Shown: positions 46,130 through 52,908 of the stretch, in pieces | Layout: each line of letters begins with the position of its first letter | How positions within the stretch are numbered: the first letter of the stretch is position 1 | Origin: an uncultured Lachnospiraceae bacterium | GTDB lineage: Bacteria; Bacillota; Clostridia; Lachnospirales; Lachnospiraceae | Reading direction: 5' to 3' | Assembly (NCBI GenBank): GCA_902789665.1 | Contig: CADAOY010000004.1 | Coordinates: forward strand, 1 to 64,000 | Length of the DNA stretch: 64,000 nucleotides | Notes under the pieces: model-generated | Told to the model about the DNA's origin: nothing | The model's input: the letters and a program-made list of their open reading frames with translations, nothing else | Databases searched by the model: none | Position numbers and translations under genes: made by a program

Positions 46130-46780
46130 ATGCAGGAAAGCTATTACGATATATTTGAAAGACAATTAAAGAATCTTGGAGATAATAATCATATATTGCT
46201 TCACAGTTGCTGTGCGCCCTGCTCATCCCACTGCCTGACGGTACTCAGGGAATATGCAAGGGTTACAGTCTTTTATTACAATCCCAACATAACTTTACAG
46301 GAAGAATATAATAAAAGAAAAGAAGAAGAGATAAGATTGATTGGCGTTCTTAATAAAGAAGGCTTTGGGTTCTCTATTGATTATGTGGAAGCAGATTACG
46401 AGCCGGGGATTTTTCTTGAGATTTGTAAAGGGCATGAGATGGATAAGGAAAGAGGAGAGAGATGTACTCTTTGCTACCGTTTAAGGCTTGAAAAAACGGC
46501 GAAGAAGGCGCTGGAAATGGGAACTGATATGTTCGCGACAACACTGACGCTCAGCCCTTTGAAGGATACGAAGAGGCTTAATGAGATTGGGCTTAGTCTT
46601 CAGGAAGAATATGGTGTGCCGTATCTGGTTACGGATTTTAAGAAAAAAGACGGGTATAAGCACAGCATAGAACTTTCGGCAAAATATGGTTTATACAGGC
46701 AGGATTACTGCGGATGCGTTTTCTCAAAAAGAGACAGGGAGATTGAGAAGAAACTTAAGGAAGAAAATTCTAAGGAATAA
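46130..46780 (+). CDS. queH: Epoxyqueuosine reductase QueH
   Basis: Catalyses the last step of queuosine synthesis in tRNA in place of QueG. The 216 residues carry the QueH (DUF208) Cys pattern: SCCAPCSSHC near the N terminus (about 25-34), ERCTLCYRLRLE in the middle (about 108-119) and DYCGCVFSKR near the end, which supply the iron-sulfur and catalytic cysteines. The ATG follows the preceding stop codon with no gap, so translation is coupled to the GGDEF-EAL gene, although no functional tie is evident. No other que genes are in the window. Confidence 0.92.
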   Translation: MQESYYDIFERQLKNLGDNNHILLHSCCAPCSSHCLTVLREYARVTVFYYNPNITLQEEYNKRKEEEIRLIGVLNKEGFGFSIDYVEADYEPGIFLEICKGHEMDKERGERCTLCYRLRLEKTAKKALEMGTDMFATTLTLSPLKDTKRLNEIGLSLQEEYGVPYLVTDFKKKDGYKHSIELSAKYGLYRQDYCGCVFSKRDREIEKKLKEENSKE

Positions 46781-46833
46781 AATTTTTGGGAAGAGATTCG
46801 GAAAAAATTACCAGGAAGTAAGGAGTATATAAA

Positions 46834-48600
46834 GTGGAGAAGTTTATTGATCTTTTAAGTAAAGAGGTAGCAGATGCCTTCGAGAAGGCGGGCTATGATG
46901 CAAATCTTGGAAAGGTAAATGTTTCAAACCGTCCTGACCTTGCGGAATATCAGTGTAATGGTGCAATGGCAGCAGCCAAGGTGTATCATAAGGCTCCGAT
47001 TATGGTGGCAAATGATGTTGTGGAAGTGCTTAAGGATTCTTCAATGTTTGCCAAGGTTGAAGCTGTTAATCCGGGATTTATCAATCTTGATGTAAGCCCT
47101 TCAGCTTTAAAGGATTATATTTTGAGAATGGCTGCAGACGAGAAGTTTGGCCTTGATGCACATGACGGTTCAAAGACAGTTATTATCGATTACGGCGGAC
47201 CGAATGTTGCCAAGCCGCTTCATGTTGGACATCTTCGTTCAGCCGTTATAGGTGAGAGTATAAAGAGAATCTACCGTTATATGGGAGATAAGGTTATAGG
47301 TGATATCCATCTTGGAGACTGGGGTCTTCAGATGGGACTTATTATTGCCGAACTTCAGGTAAGACAGCCTGAGCTTGTTTATTTTGATGAGAACTATGAA
47401 GGTGAGTATCCTTCTGAGGCGCCTTTTACAATTTCGGATCTTGAGGAAATCTATCCTTTTGCATCAGGTAAGTCCAAAGAGGATGAGGCTTTCAAGGCGG
47501 CAGCAATGGAAGCAACTTTCAAACTTCAGTCGGGAGTTCGCGGTTACAGGGCACTTTGGAATCATATCATTAATGTTTCCGTTACTGACCTTAAGAGAAA
47601 TTACAATAATCTTAATGTTGAATTTGATTTATGGAATGGTGAGTCAACAGTGCATGAAGTTATTCCGGGTATGGTTTCATATCTTAAGGATAACGGATAT
47701 GCGCATCTTGATCAGGGGGCTTTGGTTGTTGATGTCAAAGAAGAGACTGATACCAAGGAGATTCCTCCTTGCATGATTCTTAAGTCAGACGGCGCGTCAC
47801 TCTACAACACAACAGACCTTGCAACTATCATGGAGAGAATGAGACTCTACAATCCTGCTGAGATTATTTATGTTGTTGATAAGAGACAGGATCTCTATTT
47901 CGAGCAGGTATTCAGATGCGCCAGAAAGACAAAACTTGTTAATGAGAATACATCCCTTAAGTTCCTTGGATTTGGTACAGTTAATGGTAAAGACGGCCAT
48001 GCGTTCAAGACAAGGGATGGCGGCGTCTTAAGACTTGAATATCTTATCAATGAGATTAATGACAAGATGCTTGAGAAGATTCTTTCCGGTCGTGAGATGA
48101 GTAAGGAAGAGGCTGAGGCAATTTCAAAGGTTGTTGCCCTTTCAGCTCTTAAGTATGGCGACCTGTCCAATCAGGCTTCCAAGAATTACATCTTTGATAT
48201 TGATAAGTTCATATCATTCGAAGGTGATACAGGCCCATATCTTCTTTATACAGTTGTCAGAATCAAGTCAATTCTTGCCAAGGCTAAAGAAGAAGGACTT
48301 GAGGCAGATACAAAGAATATCATAGAGCCAACAGATGCAAGTTCCAAGAATCTTCTTAAGACATTACTTACATTCAACTCAGTGGTTGAGAATGCATATG
48401 ATGAACTTGCACCGCACAAAATCTGCGCATACCTTTATGATATGGCTAATGCTTTCAACAGTTTCTATCATGAGAATAATATTATGAAGCAGGAAGATCC
48501 GGCTATTAAGGCAAGCTTCCTTGGAATGCTTAAACTTACACTGGAAATGGCAAATGCATCAATGGATATGCTGGGATTCAGTGCACCGGAGAAAATGTAA
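46834..48600 (+). CDS. argS: Arginyl-tRNA synthetase
   Basis: Class I synthetase charging tRNA-Arg. The 588 residues are of normal length, with an N-terminal additional domain (about 1-105), the HIGH-like HVGH in PLHVGHLRSAV (about 126-136), and a C-terminal anticodon-binding DALR-type domain (about 470-588). As in many ArgRS, no standard KMSKS is seen. The start is a GTG with AGGAG about 10 bases upstream. It may be co-transcribed with queH, 53 bases before it, and with the large membrane protein 43 bases after. Confidence 0.96.
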   Translation: MEKFIDLLSKEVADAFEKAGYDANLGKVNVSNRPDLAEYQCNGAMAAAKVYHKAPIMVANDVVEVLKDSSMFAKVEAVNPGFINLDVSPSALKDYILRMAADEKFGLDAHDGSKTVIIDYGGPNVAKPLHVGHLRSAVIGESIKRIYRYMGDKVIGDIHLGDWGLQMGLIIAELQVRQPELVYFDENYEGEYPSEAPFTISDLEEIYPFASGKSKEDEAFKAAAMEATFKLQSGVRGYRALWNHIINVSVTDLKRNYNNLNVEFDLWNGESTVHEVIPGMVSYLKDNGYAHLDQGALVVDVKEETDTKEIPPCMILKSDGASLYNTTDLATIMERMRLYNPAEIIYVVDKRQDLYFEQVFRCARKTKLVNENTSLKFLGFGTVNGKDGHAFKTRDGGVLRLEYLINEINDKMLEKILSGREMSKEEAEAISKVVALSALKYGDLSNQASKNYIFDIDKFISFEGDTGPYLLYTVVRIKSILAKAKEEGLEADTKNIIEPTDASSKNLLKTLLTFNSVVENAYDELAPHKICAYLYDMANAFNSFYHENNIMKQEDPAIKASFLGMLKLTLEMANASMDMLGFSAPEKM

Positions 48601-48643
48601 AATTTTTGAATTAGATTAGATTAATCGAGGTTTAAGGGGAACG

Positions 48644-51600
48644 ATGGATAATTCTAAGTTACAGATTCAGGAAATAGAAAGACGAATTCGCGCAGAGAGA
48701 GAACAACTTGATAAAGTAATCGAGAGTCTTGGCTCCGGTGATGAAATAGAGAAGAATAAACTTGAATTTCTTAAAAGCGAGCTTGATTATATCAATAATC
48801 AGTATAAGTTAGTCAGCGAGGCTTCAGAGAAGAAGGCTAAAGAGCGCATGCAGGCTATGTCTATTGCAAATGATAAGTTTGCGACGCAGAAGGATAAGAC
48901 TGTGAAAGCGTGGTCAAGGGCAGAGGAAGAGGGGAAGGAAGTGCAGGAGGCTCCACAGCCAGTACGTTCTGCGCAGACAGTACAGCCGGCTCCACAGATG
49001 GCTCGTCCGGTTCAGGCACCGCAGCAAGCGCCACAGGTGGCTCGTCCGGCTCAGACAGTACAAGCGGCTCCACAGGCCCAGAGAACTGTTAAGAGCGCGC
49101 CAGTGCGTCCGGTTCAGGGCCCGCAGCCAGCACCTCAAAAAGTGGTTCAAACCACAAATCAGCCTAAACCTCTTCCAGAGTTTACGGTTGAAGAACCAAT
49201 CGAAATCAAACAAATCAAAACCAAGGATGCAGGCAAAAAAACATCTGTGGAAAACAGAATCGGTCTTATGGTCATGCCTATTCTTGCCGCATCTTTAATA
49301 TTCATAAGTCTCATATTATTTGCCAACGCTCTTCCGGAGATTATCGGCGACATCATCAAACAATCTACCATGGTGGTAGCAGGTTTCTCCTTTATGGGAG
49401 CAGGATTGTGGCTTTCTCTTAAGAAGAAGGGCGGGGCTTTTGGACAAATTCTTACTGCAATAGGTGCGGGAGAACTGTTTATTACTGCGGTTCTGATGCG
49501 CTTTGCGTTTAAGTCAATTAACGACCTTGTGCTGTTTATTCTTTTATTCATATGGTCGATTCTGATTATTCCATTTAAGAAATATGCCAATGTTTTGGTT
49601 CATACCATAGGTGAACTGGGTATACTTTTTGCGGTTGTTTTTGGAACAATTTATTGTATAGCCCAGGGCAATCACAGTGGAATTATTGTGGTATTTGCCT
49701 TCTTCTTTATGAGCATGCTGCTATATTATCTGCTGTTCAGGATAAAGGGCAGTGTCTGGAATTTCGCGATATTCCACTCTTTTAACATATGTAAAATTCT
49801 GGTAATTCTTTTCACGGTATCCTTTGCTTTCGGAAACAGTATGCTCACTAACTCAGTGCTCTTTGTACTGTGCACACTGGTTGGAATTGGATTATATGTG
49901 GATGTGCTCGTATCTGACAAGGCAAATGTTCAAAAAATATTCCGTGGAAGAGACATATTCTGCGCTGTAGTCAGCGGTTTCTATGCTGTTTCAGCATTTT
50001 TTTCATCTGCTATGACAGTTTTCGATCTGCAGGCATTCTTCATATGCGGTGGAAGGATTGCAAGCGCTGATCGCCTTAAGGAAATAGCTTCTCAAATTTG
50101 GGATGAAAGATGGCTCATGTTTAGCGTGGCTTCACTTATTGTGCTTTGCATGCTTCTTGCAAGCGAGTTCGTGCTTAAGAGTACATTTGCTAAATTTTTC
50201 TCGGAAGGTATCGTGGCGGTGATTTTGCTGGGTGGCTTACTTATGAGTCATGATACTTTTAAGTTTGGCTACATCCTTGTATTTCTTATTTTTACTGCGC
50301 TTGGATATATCAGAAAGAATCATCTGCTTAAAATTACGGCGCTGCTTTCTTATGTGATTTATGCATTTATTTTTAACGAGAATATACTGGCGATTTTGGT
50401 GGGCGTTCTGGGTGCGCTGATTACACTGCTTCTTTTGTATGCAGTCAGGAATCAGTATTTTACCTCATACAAAATCACCGTCTATTTCGCCATTGTCACC
50501 TATATCATCACCAGGTCTTATGCCACATATCAGCCGACGTGGGACTGGGGTGCAGGATTCACGGCTTCGGTGGTAGCTTTAAGTCTTCTTAATGTGATGG
50601 TGATGTTTACGCCGCTTTCAAAGGACAAAGAGAAGAAATACGACCTTATTATAATTCCTGAGATAATGGCTGTATTTACCACAGTGACAGCTATGTGGAC
50701 TGCTTTTGGAATTAAGGTTGCGGGCGGAAGCACCGGGTATATTGCTTTACTGACTTCCTTTGTACTTGTGCTGCTTACGCTGTTCAGAGGCTTTACCGGC
50801 AGGCGAATTATATGTAAGATTAATCCGATTATTGCGCTTTCAATTGGAATGATTACACTTATTCCATTTAAGTATTCGGCGCTCTGGTTTGGTGCTGTTA
50901 TTATAATTGCGGCGCTGGTTCTTCTTTATGTTAAGGATGAGTGGTATTCCAGTATTTACAAGATTTTATTGTATCTGCTGGCGCTGGGATTTACCTTTGT
51001 TTGTACAGGTTATTTCTTCAAAACTTTCGTGCTAGAGAACTTCCTTAATCCAATTAATGTAGTGGCTGTACTTATTACCGTAATTACAGCAGCATTCAAG
51101 TTTACAGAGCTTAGGATAGACAGAAGAGATGACATGAATGATATGAGGGTTCCGACTCTTGTGATAAATGTTATGGTTGCTTTCATAGCTTCACTATTTA
51201 TGAAGGGATCCGAGAATCTTGGTGATTATCTGCTGGCTTTATGTATTATTGCAATAGTTGCTGAATGGATATTGAGCGGATTTTTAAGTGGATTTGCTGC
51301 AGAGATTACTACGGCGATAGTATTTATGTTTTTCTTTGTATTCAGGAGCGCAACTTTCGGCGCTGCAGGATATATGATTTTTGCATACGCCGTCTCGATA
51401 CTTATTCTGTTTATGACTTACTTTAAAAAAGACGCCTACAGACTTTCAACCAAGGCCTGCGTTTATGCACTTATGATGGTAAACGCTGTGGTTTGCCCAA
51501 TCCTTTATTATTCAAAGAGTGGCGGAGGAGATTACGACGTATATCTGATAATTAACTTTGTGCTGCTTTGTGTATTTAATGCACTTTTCAGATACTCACC

Positions 51601-52132
51601 GCTATGCTATAATCCGGAAACTGAAGAAAAAGATATGCGTGTCACTACAATAATCGTAGACAATGCGCTTGTTTTTCTTGGAATTATAGCGACAGCTATC
51701 ATACAGACATCCATCGACATTATTCCGGGTATGCTCACCATTCTTCTTGTAATACTTGGAACGCTCTGGATATGGACTGAGGATGAAGATGAAGGATGGG
51801 TTGTTACATTGAGATACGGAGCGGTAGTGGAATACGTTTTCGTTCCATTCTTCTTATGCTACGCAATGTCAGCGCCTGTTTATATGTCGAGTATCGTTGG
51901 AATTATCCTTTCGGTCGGATGTATTGTGCTTGGATTTGTAACAAAGATGAAGGGCGTCAGAATCTACGGCCTCATCGTATCAATGATAATGGTATTTAAA
52001 CTTGCCCTTGTTGATTTCGAAAAATCATCGCTTCTGGCTTACGCATTAAGTTTCTTCGTGGCCGGCATAGCATGCCTTGTGATTAGTATGCTGTATTATT
52101 TTGTTAATGCGGCGGTGAAGAAAATGGAGTAG
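48644..52132 (+). CDS. Very large polytopic membrane protein (DUF2339-like) with coiled-coil and Pro/Gln/Ala linker
   Basis: An 1162-residue protein. Residues about 1-85 are charged and likely coiled-coil; about 100-185 form a Pro/Gln/Ala-rich linker with repeats of the APQxARPxQ kind; from about 205 to the end there are some 30 hydrophobic helices with short loops. This layout is that of DUF2339 proteins, which are of unknown function. No catalytic motif was found. GGGGAACG precedes the ATG. Its stop codon lies within the 15-base sequence (52131-52145) that recurs at 52830 and is complementary to the tRNA-Met 3' end. Confidence 0.8.
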   Translation: MDNSKLQIQEIERRIRAEREQLDKVIESLGSGDEIEKNKLEFLKSELDYINNQYKLVSEASEKKAKERMQAMSIANDKFATQKDKTVKAWSRAEEEGKEVQEAPQPVRSAQTVQPAPQMARPVQAPQQAPQVARPAQTVQAAPQAQRTVKSAPVRPVQGPQPAPQKVVQTTNQPKPLPEFTVEEPIEIKQIKTKDAGKKTSVENRIGLMVMPILAASLIFISLILFANALPEIIGDIIKQSTMVVAGFSFMGAGLWLSLKKKGGAFGQILTAIGAGELFITAVLMRFAFKSINDLVLFILLFIWSILIIPFKKYANVLVHTIGELGILFAVVFGTIYCIAQGNHSGIIVVFAFFFMSMLLYYLLFRIKGSVWNFAIFHSFNICKILVILFTVSFAFGNSMLTNSVLFVLCTLVGIGLYVDVLVSDKANVQKIFRGRDIFCAVVSGFYAVSAFFSSAMTVFDLQAFFICGGRIASADRLKEIASQIWDERWLMFSVASLIVLCMLLASEFVLKSTFAKFFSEGIVAVILLGGLLMSHDTFKFGYILVFLIFTALGYIRKNHLLKITALLSYVIYAFIFNENILAILVGVLGALITLLLLYAVRNQYFTSYKITVYFAIVTYIITRSYATYQPTWDWGAGFTASVVALSLLNVMVMFTPLSKDKEKKYDLIIIPEIMAVFTTVTAMWTAFGIKVAGGSTGYIALLTSFVLVLLTLFRGFTGRRIICKINPIIALSIGMITLIPFKYSALWFGAVIIIAALVLLYVKDEWYSSIYKILLYLLALGFTFVCTGYFFKTFVLENFLNPINVVAVLITVITAAFKFTELRIDRRDDMNDMRVPTLVINVMVAFIASLFMKGSENLGDYLLALCIIAIVAEWILSGFLSGFAAEITTAIVFMFFFVFRSATFGAAGYMIFAYAVSILILFMTYFKKDAYRLSTKACVYALMMVNAVVCPILYYSKSGGGDYDVYLIINFVLLCVFNALFRYSPLCYNPETEEKDMRVTTIIVDNALVFLGIIATAIIQTSIDIIPGMLTILLVILGTLWIWTEDEDEGWVVTLRYGAVVEYVFVPFFLCYAMSAPVYMSSIVGIILSVGCIVLGFVTKMKGVRIYGLIVSMIMVFKLALVDFEKSSLLAYALSFFVAGIACLVISMLYYFVNAAVKKME

Positions 52133-52156
52133 CGAGAGGGGGATTAAAACTTTCTA

Positions 52157-52185
52157 TTGACAGAAACTTTAAATTCAGTTATATT
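52157..52185 (+). promoter_or_regulatory. Promoter of the tRNA-Val/tRNA-Met transcript
   Basis: A perfect TTGACA (52157-52162), 17 bases, TATATT (52180-52185). Transcription would start near 52192, about 19 bases before tRNA-Val. Confidence 0.82.
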
Positions 52186-52210
52186 ATTAAGGCAGTTGTT
52201 TTTTAGATGC

Positions 52211-52283
52211 GGGATCTTAGCTCAGCTGGGAGAGCATCTGCCTTACAAGCAGGGGGTCACAGGTTCGAGCCCTGTAGGTCCCA
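52211..52283 (+). tRNA. tRNA-Val (anticodon UAC)
   Basis: A complete cloverleaf: acceptor GGGATCT/AGGTCCC (one G-U), D stem GCTC/GAGC, anticodon stem TCTGC/GCAGG around CTTACAA, and T arm ACAGG-TTCGAGC-CCTGT. The anticodon TAC reads valine codons. The discriminator is A. CCA is not encoded. Confidence 0.95.
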
Positions 52284-52308
52284 TCTAATTACTAACTTAA
52301 TAATATAT

Positions 52309-52382
52309 GGCGAGATAGCTCAGTTGGCTAGAGCACACGGTTCATACCCGTGGTGTCGAGGGTTCGAATCCCCCTCTCGCTA
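52309..52382 (+). tRNA. tRNA-Met, elongator (anticodon CAU)
   Basis: Acceptor GGCGAGA/TCTCGCT (first pair G-U), D stem GCTC/GAGC, anticodon stem CACGG/CCGTG around TTCATAC. The anticodon stem lacks the three G-C pairs of the initiator, so this is the elongator form; the loop TTCATAC argues against tRNA-Ile(CAU). The T stem is GAGGG/CCCCC, which leaves an A-C mismatch at the second pair. CCA is not encoded. It is 25 bases after tRNA-Val on the same transcript. Confidence 0.93.
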
Positions 52383-52423
52383 CGACAGAAAAAAGAATCC
52401 AGATGGATTCTTTTTTTTGTCGT
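52382..52423 (+). terminator. Intrinsic terminator after tRNA-Met
   Basis: A 19-bp near-perfect stem, 52382-52400 with 52405-52423, an AGAT loop and eight T inside the 3' arm. The 5' arm includes the tRNA discriminator base and the ACAG found at the base of the next two hairpins. Confidence 0.85.
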
Positions 52424-52452
52424 CTTGAAGATGCAGGATTCGGTTCGAATCG

Positions 52453-52561
52453 TAAGACACCACGGGTGTGGTGTCGAGGGGCGAGCACGCCCCAGTGGGG
52501 CGTTGTTTGCGAGTGGACCGAGTCGAAGACGAGACCGAATCCCCCTCTCGCATATAAACAG
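52453..52561 (+). repeat. tRNA-Met-related tandem module, copy 1
   Basis: A 109-base unit repeated at 52617 with two substitutions. It starts with a perfect 8-bp hairpin (GACACCAC/GTGGTGTC, GGGT loop, 52456-52475). It then has two mutually exclusive hairpins using CGCCCC at 52488-52493 with GGGGCG on either side. It ends in a segment closed by TGCGAG/CTCGCA (52508-52513, 52547-52552) that contains CGAATCCCCCTCTCGC, identical to the tRNA-Met T-loop to acceptor end. The GTGGTGTCGAGGG near the start also matches the tRNA. The inserted middle is not tRNA-like. A short structured RNA is a fair guess; function unknown. Confidence 0.75.
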
Positions 52562-52589
52562 AAGGTCCCATTTGGGACCTTTCTGTTTT
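52557..52589 (+). terminator. Terminator-like hairpin after module copy 1
   Basis: GGTCCCA (52564-52570) pairs with TGGGACC (52573-52579), extended outward through a one-base bulge to ACAG/CTGT and followed by four T. Its inner stem differs from that after copy 2 while the ACAG/CTGT base is shared. Confidence 0.75.
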
Positions 52590-52616
52590 ATCTTTTGTGA
52601 GAGTGTTCCTAAAGAA

Positions 52617-52725
52617 TAAGACACCACGGGTGTGGTGTCGAGGGGCGAGCACGCCCCAGTGGGGCGTTGTTTGCGAGTGGACCGAGTCGAAGACGAGACC
52701 GAATCCCTCTCTCGCATACAAACAG
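52617..52725 (+). repeat. tRNA-Met-related tandem module, copy 2
   Basis: 107 of 109 bases are the same as copy 1, 164 bases further on. The two differences are C to T in the acceptor-like end (52708) and T to C just after it. Sequence before and after the unit is not conserved between copies, so selection, gene conversion or recent duplication has kept just this block alike. Confidence 0.75.
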
Positions 52726-52756
52726 GGCGGCCCCCATTGGGGGGCTGTCCTGTTTT
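52722..52756 (+). terminator. Terminator-like hairpin after module copy 2
   Basis: A 14-bp stem (52722-52735 with 52740-52753, two G-U pairs), an ATTG loop and four T. It has the same place and ACAG base as the hairpin after copy 1 but a different, compensated stem. Confidence 0.78.
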
Positions 52757-52908
52757 ATCAGATGTGAGAGTCAACTTTATGAAAAATGAATCCATGGTGT
52801 TACGTCTTGTGGCCCTCACGCGGCGTAGCAGCGAGAGGGGGATTCCAATCTTTATTTACTACAATATAATAATTGGTTATAATGTAATTTATTGAGAAGG
52901 AAGTACTG
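52757..52908 (+). promoter_or_regulatory. Region before the DUF6020-like gene, with promoter and inverted tRNA-end fragment
   Basis: GCGAGAGGGGGATTC at 52831-52845 is the exact reverse complement of 52366-52380 in tRNA-Met. Downstream a likely promoter, TTTACT (52855-52860), 17 bases, TATAAT (52878-52883), serves the membrane protein gene at 52909. Confidence 0.6.

Larger units (their letters stand above)
52131..52844 (+). repeat. 15-bp direct repeats bracketing the tRNA-Val/tRNA-Met locus
   Basis: AGCGAGAGGGGGATT occurs at 52131-52145 and again at 52830-52844. Both are the reverse complement of the T-arm/acceptor end of tRNA-Met (52367-52381); at the first site the match extends to 17 bases. 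They bracket about 700 bases with two tRNAs and two tandem modules. This could be the trace of an integration or duplication event. Confidence 0.75.

Noticed and set aside
48910-49213. Alternative frames in the linker of the DUF2339-like gene giving Ser/Gly/Thr-rich or Trp/Leu-rich peptides
   Set aside because: They arise from the repetitive linker DNA; the main frame is supported by 1000 residues of membrane protein.
52453-52725. CRISPR array from the two similar modules
   Set aside because: Only two long units of 109 bases with a 55-base gap holding a terminator hairpin; no short regular repeat and no cas genes.
52328-52895. Several overlapping reading frames of 60-160 codons on both strands across the tRNA and module region
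   Set aside because: They run through tRNA genes and hairpins, lack ribosome binding sites, and their similarity to each other follows from the DNA repeat. The structure points to RNA, not protein.
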